Origin: Candidatus Gastranaerophilales bacterium
GTDB taxonomy: Bacteria > Cyanobacteriota > Vampirovibrionia > Gastranaerophilales > Gastranaerophilaceae
NCBI GenBank assembly: GCA_944322875.1
Contig: CALUQI010000003.1
Span: 1 to 43,782 of the forward strand
DNA length: 43,782 bases
Direction: 5' to 3'
How positions within the stretch are numbered: position 1 is the first letter of the stretch; each line of letters begins with the position of its first letter. Both the position numbers and the translations under genes were made by a program. The notes under the pieces are model-generated. The model was not told where the DNA came from and did not search any database. It was given only the letters and a program-made list of their open reading frames with translations. Shown here piece after piece: positions 33,018-40,788 of this stretch.

Positions 33018-33707
33018 TTATTGTCCCTTGCTTACTTCTTGCAATGCTGTTACTCCGCCGGTAACTCCTCCACTAACTGCAAATAAGTTAACAGCTCCAT
33101 TTTCAGCATTTTGTACTGTCATGTACTTCATTACCTTTTGTTTTAAATTTGATATTTTTGATGATATATTTTTTACTATTTTATTTTCTTTAAATCTACT
33201 TATTAGACTGGAAACTAAAGTGCCAATTTTAGAATTTGCATATCTTGCTTTGATAGAGTTTGTTTTGGTTGATAACTCTTTTACTAATGCTGAATCCTTT
33301 ACCTGGTCAATAACATTGCCGACTTTAGTGCCTATATTTTTTACGGATGATTTGTTAAGACCGGCTTTCGCATAATTTACACCTTTTCTTATTATCTTAG
33401 CAACACCTTGTGCACCATACTTCATGCTGACAAAACCTAAAGCACTTCCTATACCTACTGAAACAATTTTACCAAATGTTCTTATTGGTTTAGGTACATC
33501 TACATTTTCTATAACTGCATTTATTTCATCCAGTTGACGTTCTAAATTTGTTTTGTCTTTTGAGTATTCATCCTTGCCATAAAAATAATCTTCGTCATTG
33601 AAAGATTCAACTGGTTCATACCCAACATCAGTAACTCTGCTGCCATAACCGTTACCGGAAGTAAATCCCGGTTGTTTCGTTAAATTTATTGATTGTACGT
33701 TTAACAT
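33018..33707 (-). CDS. hypothetical protein related in layout to its downstream neighbour
   Basis: 229 residues, no family recognised. It begins MLNVQSINLTKQPGFTSGNG, then an acidic linker with Tyr/Asp (YEPVESFNDEDYFYGKDEYS), a hydrophobic Gly-rich helix (FGKIVSVGIGSALGFVSMKY), a long Lys/Ser-rich helical region and a C-terminal FAVSGGVTGGVTALQEVSKG. Start 33707 follows AAAGGAGAAAAT; an ATG at 33737 lacks a ribosome site. It is the first gene of a two-gene unit with 32563-33015. Confidence 0.65.
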   Translation of the reverse strand: MLNVQSINLTKQPGFTSGNGYGSRVTDVGYEPVESFNDEDYFYGKDEYSKDKTNLERQLDEINAVIENVDVPKPIRTFGKIVSVGIGSALGFVSMKYGAQGVAKIIRKGVNYAKAGLNKSSVKNIGTKVGNVIDQVKDSALVKELSTKTNSIKARYANSKIGTLVSSLISRFKENKIVKNISSKISNLKQKVMKYMTVQNAENGAVNLFAVSGGVTGGVTALQEVSKGQ

Positions 33708-33820
33708 ATTTTCTCCTTTGCAGTCAAACAAAATCATCTAAAATTTTTTTTTTGCTACAATGTATTTATTTCGTTAATAAAATTTTACAATCTGTCAGTG
33801 CCATTATTACACATTTTTAC

Positions 33821-34747
33821 TCAATTGTAAATATATTTCAACCCTTGATATGAATTTCTCTTAATAAATTCTTTATCAATTTTGTTTAGGCAATCAAACT
33901 TCGCTCCAAGCCAAAGAGGGGCAATTAATTCAGTTTTTAAACCGTTACCTGCCAGTCTGTGAATTGTTGTTTGGGGTGGTAAATATTCTAAAAAATCACA
34001 TACACAATTAACATATTCATCTTCATCCATAAATTTGACTTCCCCATCTTGATACATTTGGGCAAGTTTTGTGTTTTTTAAAGCACAAAGCATATGTATT
34101 TTTACTCCGTCAATACCTAATTCGCCAAGTTTTTGGGCTGTTTCCATTATTTCTTCATGAGTTTCCCACATGCCTATTATAACGTGGACGCATACATTTA
34201 TTCCTCTTTCTTTTGTCTTTTCGTAGGCTTTTAAAAAACAGTCATAATCGTGTCCGCGGTTGATAAATTTTAATGTTTTATCATGTATTGACTGCAACCC
34301 ATATTCTATCCAGGTGTAATAATCATTTTTGTAGGTCGATATCAAGTCAAGTTTTTCGTTGTCAACGCAATCAGGACGCGTTCCTATTGATATTCCTACA
34401 ATTTTATCATTTTTTAATGCATTATTATATATTTTTTCAAGTTCTTTTACAGGTTTGTACGTATTACTGTATGCTTGAAAATACGACATGAATTTTTCAG
34501 CTTTAAAACGTTCAGAGAGGTTTTTTATTCCAACTTCTACTTGCTGGGCTATAGGTAGAATGTTAGAATGGGCCTTTGAAAAACTGCCACCTTCATCACA
34601 AAATATACAACCTCCGGTTGAAATTGTGCCGTCTCTGTTTGGACAAGAAAAACCGGCATCTAATGTTATTTTGTAAACTTTTACCCCAAATTTATTCTTT
34701 AGATGTGCACTGTACTGATTGTATCGTTTATCAGTATTGTTAAACAT
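33821..34747 (-). CDS. radical SAM protein of the YhcC/TIGR01212 family
   Basis: 308 residues. The sequence KITLDAGFSCPNRDGTISTGGCIFCDEGGSF gives the three cysteines (C-x8-C-x2-C spacing) of this family's iron-sulfur cluster, unlike the usual CxxxCxxC. Further marks are GISIGTRPDCV, YGLQSIHDKTL and GLDGVKIHMLC-like GIDGVKIHMLCAL. These proteins are predicted SAM-dependent enzymes; no substrate is established for this subgroup that I can name. It is followed upstream by a zinc-ribbon gene after one base. Confidence 0.9.
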   Translation of the reverse strand: MFNNTDKRYNQYSAHLKNKFGVKVYKITLDAGFSCPNRDGTISTGGCIFCDEGGSFSKAHSNILPIAQQVEVGIKNLSERFKAEKFMSYFQAYSNTYKPVKELEKIYNNALKNDKIVGISIGTRPDCVDNEKLDLISTYKNDYYTWIEYGLQSIHDKTLKFINRGHDYDCFLKAYEKTKERGINVCVHVIIGMWETHEEIMETAQKLGELGIDGVKIHMLCALKNTKLAQMYQDGEVKFMDEDEYVNCVCDFLEYLPPQTTIHRLAGNGLKTELIAPLWLGAKFDCLNKIDKEFIKRNSYQGLKYIYN

Positions 34748-34748
34748 T

Positions 34749-34919
34749 TTATGAATTTTCGTTTGCTTCGTTAACTATCGGATAAACATAATGTTCACCA
34801 CAATTCGGGCATACAACTTCCTGCTGTTTGCCTTCTTCCAATTGGGCGACTTCAAATAATGTTTTGCATCCTGACTGTACGCACCTGATAGCCCAGGTTG
34901 GTCTTATCAATCTTGCCAT
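34749..34919 (-). CDS. small zinc-ribbon protein
   Basis: 56 residues beginning MARLIRPTWAIRCVQSGCKT. Two cysteine pairs (C-x4-C and C-x2-C in VVCPNCGEHYV) make a zinc ribbon. It probably binds nucleic acid or a protein. ATG 34919 follows AGAGGAAA; a longer frame to 35102 has no ribosome site and overlaps the divergent gene. The stop is one base from the YhcC-type gene, so both are one unit. Confidence 0.8.
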   Translation of the reverse strand: MARLIRPTWAIRCVQSGCKTLFEVAQLEEGKQQEVVCPNCGEHYVYPIVNEANENS

Positions 34920-35040
34920 AAATATTTCCTCTCTTTTTTTCCTATATTTTAACATTGAACTTATGTTTGTGCAAGTATTAATTACCGGAGTAATGTGAAA
35001 ATCTTTTATTAGAGTTAGACTGTTTCTAAAAGGAGATATG

Positions 35041-35331
35041 ATGAAAAATACTTTTATATTTTTATCTGTAATAACAGTCTTTATTCTGGCTGCTGTTGAC
35101 ATGAAAGAAAGATTAAAAGAACTTGATAATATTGCTATAAAAACTCCCGCACAGGTTGAAGTAAATCAGGGTATACTTGAACAAAGAAAATTTCAAGATA
35201 GAAATTCTAATCAGAATGATTATTCTAAACAACAGCAAAATCCGAACAATTCTTTTAATAATATTCTTAAGCAGCAACAAAACAATAATTTGCCGCAAAC
35301 TAAACAAAACAATCCGTTACAAAAAAATTAA
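35041..35331 (+). CDS. small membrane-anchored or secreted Gln/Asn-rich protein
   Basis: 96 residues. A hydrophobic N-terminal segment (TFIFLSVITVFILAAV) is followed by a charged helix and then a Gln/Asn-rich tail (about 50-96) that is likely disordered. No family is recognised. Two adjacent ATGs (35038, 35041) follow AAAAGGAGAT; the second has the better spacing. Its 3' end overlaps the convergent gene by 4 bases. Confidence 0.6.
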   Translation: MKNTFIFLSVITVFILAAVDMKERLKELDNIAIKTPAQVEVNQGILEQRKFQDRNSNQNDYSKQQQNPNNSFNNILKQQQNNNLPQTKQNNPLQKN

Positions 35332-36122
35332 AAATTATATATTGTATCGCTTTGAATTTCGCCGTAGTCTTCTGCAGACTTTTGCTTGTTAGCATTATTT
35401 TCTAGTGGATTTGTAACAAAAGATGATGCTGGGGTTTGTTTTGTTTCTATAATCGGTTTAGTCACTTTAGGATAAAATCTCAAAATTACATTTTGAGAGA
35501 TGTTTTTTGCCAAGATATCTTTCGAGTAAAATCTTATTTTTTCAAGTTGTGAAAATGCTTGTGCAGTATTTGCAGCCCAAAAATGCTCCTGATTGTCACC
35601 TAATTCTCGTTTATATTTCCCGTTCCACATAATGATGTCATTTACATTGTCTGTCAGTAATGCTGTTGTGGTAAGAGTAAATTTACTGGCTGCTTCAAAT
35701 GCACTCATCACCTCCATAACCTCCCAAACATTTCTGCCGGTTGAATTGCTGATTATATTGGACGATATTATAAGAACCGATTTTGCATTAAATATTTTTG
35801 ATACATCATCTAATGCTTTAAAATCGACCATGCCATTTTTTTTGTACCTTTCAAGTGCTGTATTAAGTGAGTTTTTTATGGGTTGATTCTGTGATAATTT
35901 CTTCCTTACTGTATACAAATCAGGTGAAGTGATAAGTGAACTTTCATTAAAGTTTTTTATGACATCTTCGGCAAATATTTCAGATACTTCCGGAAAACAA
36001 TAGTAATTATTACATACAGAAAATATTTCCGTTGGAATGACCAAAACTCGAAATGGTTCTGCACTTGCGCAATTCCCTGCGAAGAAAAACAGTAAAATCA
36101 AAATTTTAGTTAAAATTTTCAT
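35328..36122 (-). CDS. exported protein, possibly CsgG/LpoB-like fold
   Basis: 264 residues with a clear signal peptide (MKILTKILILLFFFAGNCASA, cut after Ala). The mature part starts EPFRVLVIPTE, then has alternating strands and helices, including a SVLIISSNIIS strand and a WNGKYKREL turn. The order resembles CsgG/LpoB-like periplasmic domains (an early 'vlviP' strand, central helix pair), but this is only a guess. The Pro/Thr-rich C-terminus looks flexible. TATAAT ends six bases before ATG 36122, with TGG before it, so the mRNA is predicted leaderless; an in-frame ATG at 36149 would overlap that box. Confidence 0.7.
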   Translation of the reverse strand: MKILTKILILLFFFAGNCASAEPFRVLVIPTEIFSVCNNYYCFPEVSEIFAEDVIKNFNESSLITSPDLYTVRKKLSQNQPIKNSLNTALERYKKNGMVDFKALDDVSKIFNAKSVLIISSNIISNSTGRNVWEVMEVMSAFEAASKFTLTTTALLTDNVNDIIMWNGKYKRELGDNQEHFWAANTAQAFSQLEKIRFYSKDILAKNISQNVILRFYPKVTKPIIETKQTPASSFVTNPLENNANKQKSAEDYGEIQSDTIYNF

Positions 36123-36128
36123 AACAGA

Positions 36129-36137
36129 ATTATACCA
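36129..36137 (-). promoter_or_regulatory. extended -10 promoter of a predicted leaderless gene
   Basis: On the minus strand TGGTATAAT (36129-36137) ends six bases before the ATG at 36122, which puts the expected start point on the A of the start codon. A -35 is not clear, as is usual for extended -10 promoters. Confidence 0.55.
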
Positions 36138-36208
36138 TGTATTTTTCATCCGTGTAATGGATTTAAAACATTTCTAATTTATGTAAAATATCTGAAGGAG
36201 AATTTGTT

Positions 36209-36592
36209 ATGGATTATAATGTTTTAATGCAGAAAGCGATTGAAGTCTCGAAGAGAGCATATATACCATATTCGGACTTTCCTGTAGGAGCTTGTGTATT
36301 AACAGTAAATGATAAGATGTATACGGGCTGTAATTTCGAAAATGCAAGTCTGGGATTAACAATATGTGCCGAAAGAAATGCTATAGGTTCTGCTGTCGCC
36401 GATGGTGAAAAATGTATTAAGGCTATAGCGATATATTCTCCCAAAATGGATGTGTGTTATCCTTGTGGTGCATGTCGTCAGGTTTTGCACGAATTTAGAT
36501 CTGAAAAAGGAATAGATGTTGTTTTGAAAGATAATGATAAGCTTATTGTGTACAAACTTGAGGAACTTTTGCCCGGAGGGTTTAGTTTGTAA
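36209..36592 (+). CDS. cdd: cytidine deaminase
   Basis: 127 residues, the short tetrameric type. Zinc ligands are Cys53 in TICAERNA (with catalytic Glu55) and Cys86 and Cys89 in PCGACRQVL. YIPYSDFPVGACV and CNFENASLGLT complete the family pattern. It converts cytidine and deoxycytidine to uridine forms for salvage. The ribosome site is GAAGGAGAA. The stop overlaps the next start (TAATG). Confidence 0.95.
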   Translation: MDYNVLMQKAIEVSKRAYIPYSDFPVGACVLTVNDKMYTGCNFENASLGLTICAERNAIGSAVADGEKCIKAIAIYSPKMDVCYPCGACRQVLHEFRSEKGIDVVLKDNDKLIVYKLEELLPGGFSL

Positions 36593-36807
36593 TGTATTTT
36601 ATTGAACTTTTAGTAAAAAAGTTTAAGAGAAAAAATAACAATATTGATTCTTACGACCCTTTTGCTGTGGATGATGTCGGGGAAGAAAAATGTGAACATA
36701 TTTTTATGCCTATTGATAGTTCAGGTGAAGTTTTGTCATGTAGAAATTGTGGATTTACTGTTAATCGTAAAGATTTGAAAGATATAAATTTTTTTCGCCA
36801 TAATTAA
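36592..36807 (+). CDS. small putative zinc-binding protein
   Basis: 71 residues, unrecognised. A basic N-terminus (LLVKKFKRKNN) leads to a CEH...C-x2-C set (KCEHIFMPID, VLSCRNCGFTV), which fits one zinc site. The start overlaps the cdd stop by one base, so it is co-translated with cdd; a functional link is not shown. Confidence 0.65.
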   Translation: MYFIELLVKKFKRKNNNIDSYDPFAVDDVGEEKCEHIFMPIDSSGEVLSCRNCGFTVNRKDLKDINFFRHN

Positions 36808-36870
36808 TGTCCACAAGGTTAATATAAAATTTTTAGACTTATTGTATACTCTCATTCGGAGGGTTAAATT

Positions 36871-37167
36871 ATGTCTAAAAATTTAAGCGATGCGATACTA
36901 AATATTATGAAAGAAAATGCTGCACAGCATATAGCAATCTTTACAAATCATCTTAAAATCGATGGTACTATCCATGAGTTTAAAGGTAAATGCGCGGATT
37001 GCCATGATTGTATAATCGCGTTAAAAAATGTTACTTTATGCAGACTGGAAGATTATTGTACTTGCAGCAGCGACGATTGTGAATGCCACGATTATGTGTG
37101 CTTTAGATATGACTGGATTAATATTAATATATCAGAAATAGTTGCTTTTAGTATTCTGTCTGATTAG
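36871..37167 (+). CDS. small Cys-rich hypothetical protein
   Basis: 98 residues. An N-terminal helix (LSDAILNIMKENAAQHIAIF) and strand region are followed by a Cys cluster (KGKCADCHDCI, YCTCSSDDCECHDYVCF) with nine cysteines in all, suggesting metal binding. No family is recognised. It has its own good ribosome site (GGAGGG) and a TATACT about 20 bases upstream. Its last 20 bases overlap the convergent HD-GYP gene. Confidence 0.65.
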   Translation: MSKNLSDAILNIMKENAAQHIAIFTNHLKIDGTIHEFKGKCADCHDCIIALKNVTLCRLEDYCTCSSDDCECHDYVCFRYDWININISEIVAFSILSD

Positions 37168-38392
37168 TTACTTTAGAAATTGATTCAACTACAATTGGAT
37201 CCCATTTCCGGTCTGACTTCATAATATTAATTGCTTGTTGGCTACTCATAGCCTTTCTGTATGGTCTGTCAGATATCATTGCACTATATGCGTCTGCAGC
37301 TGCTATTATACGTGAGCCTAAAGGTATTGATTGTCCTTTGAGACCTTCTGGTTTGCCGCTTCCGTCATATCGTTCTGTCTGACAATTTACATATGGAACA
37401 ACTTCTGATAAAAAGTTTATATTCATTAGGAGGTTCACGCCCGTGTTTATGTGTTGTTGTACCTCTTTCAGCTCTTTTTCTGAAAGTTTTCCATTATTCG
37501 CGAATACTCTTTCAGGCAGAGTTATTTTCCCAATATTTTGAAGCAGTGCGGCATAATATATTAAGTCTGTTGTTTTCTCGTTTAATCCCAAATCTTTGCA
37601 TATTAATTTTGCTAAGTTGGCGGTGTTTTGTGAATGTGAAACTCGATATTGACCTTTTGTGTCGACCGCTTTTGCTAGTTCGACTACAAAGTTTTGTTGA
37701 TAATCGCATAAATCCCCTATTAATGCGGTCAATTCTGCTCTTAAGTGTTGCATCTGCGATAGTGATATGTCTGATTGCTCTATGAGGTTTGTTACCTCAT
37801 CTATTTGACTCTGCATTTCTATTGAAGTGCCAAAAAGCTGTGCTATACTTATTACAAGCTTTAGATAATCCTTGTTGAGAATTTTGTTATCTGCTGTTTG
37901 TATTGTGATTATGCCAGTTACCTCATTTGAGGTTCGCATTGCTATGTAAGTTATTTCTTGCTCAAATATGTAATCTTTTCCTCCAAAGTTTACCTGAATT
38001 TCTCTTTCTGAAATATTATTTGTTGAACCTGCAAGAATCATTTTGCTTTGCTTTGGCATGTATATGCTACATGATTTTGCATCTACCATTTGTTTTATTG
38101 TGTTTGCTATTGATGTGTATATTGCTTGTTCTTTATCTGGATCAAAATTTAAAACACGTAGTGTTTTTTGGTAGGAGTAGATTAATATAAGTTCTTTTAA
38201 TTGCTCTTTTAGGCTTGATTTCTTGTCTTTGGTGCTCGTGCTTATTTTTTTTGCAAGATCTTCTGATATCAAATGCTCCGATACGAAATCTCCTATGTTA
38301 AGCGCAAATATCTCTTCTAATGGATCTCCGTCAACCAAATATTCTGATTGCCCAAATAGTGACACACCATTTCTAGTTTCATCTTTCTTCAT
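37148..38392 (-). CDS. GAF-HD-GYP protein with degenerate catalytic site
   Basis: 414 residues. Residues about 95-205 look like a GAF domain (IANTIKQMVDAKSCSIYMPK; ITIQTADNKILNKDYLKLV), followed by a coiled-coil (205-235) and an HD-GYP domain from about 240. Canonical HD-GYP proteins hydrolyse c-di-GMP. Here the HD dyad reads QN (YYAALLQNIGKITLP, about 285), the HHH before E is CQT (YVNCQTERYDGSG) and GYP is GKP, while the first His (VSHSQN), a later His (VQQHINTG) and RPYRKAMS remain. Catalysis is therefore unlikely and a binding or scaffold role is inferred. Start Met at 38392 has the proper distance to AAAAGGAA; 38398 is the alternative. Confidence 0.88.
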   Translation of the reverse strand: MKKDETRNGVSLFGQSEYLVDGDPLEEIFALNIGDFVSEHLISEDLAKKISTSTKDKKSSLKEQLKELILIYSYQKTLRVLNFDPDKEQAIYTSIANTIKQMVDAKSCSIYMPKQSKMILAGSTNNISEREIQVNFGGKDYIFEQEITYIAMRTSNEVTGIITIQTADNKILNKDYLKLVISIAQLFGTSIEMQSQIDEVTNLIEQSDISLSQMQHLRAELTALIGDLCDYQQNFVVELAKAVDTKGQYRVSHSQNTANLAKLICKDLGLNEKTTDLIYYAALLQNIGKITLPERVFANNGKLSEKELKEVQQHINTGVNLLMNINFLSEVVPYVNCQTERYDGSGKPEGLKGQSIPLGSRIIAAADAYSAMISDRPYRKAMSSQQAINIMKSDRKWDPIVVESISKVTNQTEY

Positions 38393-38463
38393 CAACATTT
38401 CCTTTTTTTACATGCTTTTATTTTCTTTTACGGCACAATTAATATAAAACTTTAATATTTTTT

Positions 38464-38492
38464 TTGGAAGTACTACTTTAGTATGGTATAAT
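38464..38492 (+). promoter_or_regulatory. promoter of the GT2-GT8 pair
   Basis: TTGGAA (38464-38469), 17 bases, TATAAT (38487-38492) with TGG before it (extended -10). The leader is about 12 bases and includes AGGAGAAATT before ATG 38510. Confidence 0.65.
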
Positions 38493-38509
38493 TGTCCTCA
38501 GGAGAAATT

Positions 38510-39361
38510 ATGACTAAAATAAGTATTATTATTCCCGTTTATAACTGTGAAAAATATGTCGCAAAATGTGTTGATAGTTTGTTAAGACAAACCTTGAATG
38601 ACATAGAAATAATCTTGATTAATGATGGTTCTACTGATAATTCACTTGGCATCTTGAAACAATATAATGATAATCGTATTAAAATAATAACTAAAGCCAA
38701 TGGCGGTCAATCTTCTGCAAGAAATGTAGGTATGGAAATTGCTAAAGGAGAATATATAGGTTTTGTAGATAGTGATGATTGGGTCGCTCCTGATTATTAC
38801 GAAAAATTGTATAATACTGCGATTAAGTACCATGCTGACATTGCAATGTCAGATTTTGTGAGAATAGGTGTGCGAAAATATAAAGTTAGACTAAATATTA
38901 CTGAAGAAAAAGTTTATGAACGCATTGAAAATAAAATTAAAGCAGCAAATGCACTTAAAGAAGGTTGTGTTTGGAATAAAATTTACAAACGGAATATTTT
39001 GTCAAATTTAAGGTTTTGTGAAGGTATGTTTTTTGAGGATGGACCTTTTACCTTACGTGCCTTATACGCTTGTAATAAATTGGTAACTGTTCCTGGAACT
39101 TTGTATTTCTATTTCCAAAACCCTCTGTCTACCGTGAAAACTATGGATAGAAAGAAAAGGTTAGATAAACAAAAAAGTAAAGCAGATATGCTTGAGTTCA
39201 TAAAGTTAAATAATATAAACATTGAGGATAAGTCTTATTGGGCTGTTTATAAAACCTATACTTTATTCAATATTGTCCTATTGACTTTGCAAAAAAGTAT
39301 AAATACCAAACGTTTTATGTTATTTGGAGTTATTCCATTATGGCAGGTGGCTTATGACTAA
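38510..39361 (+). CDS. glycosyltransferase family 2 (GT-A fold)
   Basis: 283 residues, soluble. ISIIIPVYNCEKYVAKCVDSLLRQ, ILINDGSTDNS, GGQSSARNVGME and FVDSDDW are the standard nucleotide-sugar and metal-binding parts of a GT-A enzyme. C-terminal FEDGPFTLRALYAC fits family members that add single sugars to cell-surface glycans. It overlaps the following GT8 gene by 8 bases, so they probably act on the same glycan. Confidence 0.9.
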   Translation: MTKISIIIPVYNCEKYVAKCVDSLLRQTLNDIEIILINDGSTDNSLGILKQYNDNRIKIITKANGGQSSARNVGMEIAKGEYIGFVDSDDWVAPDYYEKLYNTAIKYHADIAMSDFVRIGVRKYKVRLNITEEKVYERIENKIKAANALKEGCVWNKIYKRNILSNLRFCEGMFFEDGPFTLRALYACNKLVTVPGTLYFYFQNPLSTVKTMDRKKRLDKQKSKADMLEFIKLNNINIEDKSYWAVYKTYTLFNIVLLTLQKSINTKRFMLFGVIPLWQVAYD

Positions 39362-40280
39362 AATTTCAATTTGCTTTTCTTCTGATAATAATTATGCTCA
39401 GCATCTTTGCGTTACTTTGGCTTCAGTTTTGGTTAATAAGTTGCCTTCTGATGAGATTGTTGTATACGTTTTGGATGGCGGAATCTCTCAATATAATAAG
39501 TCTAAAATCCTTGATTTGCAAACTAAATTTGATTTCGAGATAAATTTTATAGCTATTGATAAAAACTTACATGATAAGTTCCCTCAAGGTAAAAAGAATC
39601 ATGTAACTTTGGCGACATATTATAGACTGCTTTTACCTGAGTTGTGTCCTTGCGTTGATAAGCTTCTTTATCTTGATGTCGATATCATTGTTAATTCAAG
39701 CTTAAGTGATTTGTTTAATATTGAACTTGGAAAATATTATTTTGCCGGTGTGAAGGATTCTGAAGAATTAATTAATGCTGAAAGGTTAAACTTGCTAAAG
39801 TATTGTAACGCAGGTGTGTTACTTATTAATTTAAAAAAATGGCGTGAGGATGATGTTACTCATAAGTTTTTTGCTTGGATGCATGAAAATCAGAACAAGA
39901 TTCTGCTTCACGACCAAGACGTAATAAATTGCGTGTTGCAAGATGCTATACTTGTTTTAGATAATATTTGGAATGTTCAAGTTTCTAAATATCAAACCTC
40001 TAAAGAGTTTGTGATGATTTTACCTGATGCTAAGATAATTCATTATATCGGAAAGCATAAGCCTTGGCATACTAATTTTAAACAAATTGCTAAAAAACAG
40101 TATTTCGCTTGTCTAAAATTTACTGCTTGGAAATGGTTTATTATGAAATATTACTCTGTATTGATCCTGAAATTACCAATACTTTTGCTTGACAGAATCT
40201 CCCATAATGTTTTTTCAATTGAAAAACAAAATGGAATAAAATATCTTATTCTATTCGGACTCAAAATTAGTATCCGATAG
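39354..40280 (+). CDS. glycosyltransferase family 8
   Basis: 308 residues. The start ISICFSSDNNYAQHLCVTLASVLVN, the DxD-type YLDVDIIVNSSLSDLF, the CNAGVLLINLKKW and HDQDVINCVL segments and HYIGKHKPWH are the LgtC/GspA-like GT8 set, which transfers glucose or galactose to lipopolysaccharide or other acceptors with retention. ATG 39354 is preferred (MTKISICF); an ATG at 39324 lies within the previous gene. The C-terminal basic helix may touch the membrane. The end overlaps the ftsL-like gene by 14 bases. Confidence 0.9.
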   Translation: MTKISICFSSDNNYAQHLCVTLASVLVNKLPSDEIVVYVLDGGISQYNKSKILDLQTKFDFEINFIAIDKNLHDKFPQGKKNHVTLATYYRLLLPELCPCVDKLLYLDVDIIVNSSLSDLFNIELGKYYFAGVKDSEELINAERLNLLKYCNAGVLLINLKKWREDDVTHKFFAWMHENQNKILLHDQDVINCVLQDAILVLDNIWNVQVSKYQTSKEFVMILPDAKIIHYIGKHKPWHTNFKQIAKKQYFACLKFTAWKWFIMKYYSVLILKLPILLLDRISHNVFSIEKQNGIKYLILFGLKISIR

Positions 40281-40776
40281 CCCACTTGAAAGGTGCTGAA
40301 GAAATACGTCTTGTGTCTACTGCCTCATTAGTCTGTACTGCAGGTATTTCAATAACTTTTTCCGCCTTTTGAAGTAAATTGAGTTGCATCATCTTGTTAT
40401 CAACATTATTAAATGATTTGAGACGGTCAAGATTGTTCTGTAATTCTGAATTTTCATCATTGATTGAAATAATCTGACGGTTTAGTGTGTTAAGTGTAAG
40501 TTCATTACACATAACAAAATAATAACTTATGAAAGTGGTTACTATAGCCAAGAATAAAAGACCACATAATGATTTGTTAACTTTTCTTATCGCCATATCT
40601 TTCACCGTACTTTCTTTATAAAAATAACCTTCTATTACGGGTGCTTCCTCAATAGGATTTTGGACATAATTACCATAATACTCGTTGTTTTGGGTTGTTG
40701 TGCTTTCCCCCTGCCCAGACTGATAAGAATAATTTAACTTATGTGCTTTTGCCGTTTGCAACTTTTTCTTCCCCAA
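40267..40776 (-). CDS. ftsL: FtsL-like cell division protein
   Basis: 169 residues. A polar N-terminus rich in Gln, Asn and Tyr (1-75) is followed by a membrane segment (LLFLAIVTTFISYYFV, about 92-107) and a coiled-coil of about 45 residues. This single-pass layout directly after rsmH is the usual place and form of FtsL, which with FtsB and FtsQ recruits and activates the septal synthase. Sequence similarity in FtsL is always low, so the call rests on layout and position. The N-terminal part is longer than in E. coli FtsL. Confidence 0.7.
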   Translation of the reverse strand: MGKKKLQTAKAHKLNYSYQSGQGESTTTQNNEYYGNYVQNPIEEAPVIEGYFYKESTVKDMAIRKVNKSLCGLLFLAIVTTFISYYFVMCNELTLNTLNRQIISINDENSELQNNLDRLKSFNNVDNKMMQLNLLQKAEKVIEIPAVQTNEAVDTRRISSAPFKWAIGY

Positions 40777-40788
40777 CTAAAAAATGTT

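Noticed and set aside
34920-35102. Longer start for the zinc-ribbon gene
   Set aside because: The upstream frame covers the promoter region and start of the divergent gene at 35041 and has no ribosome site.
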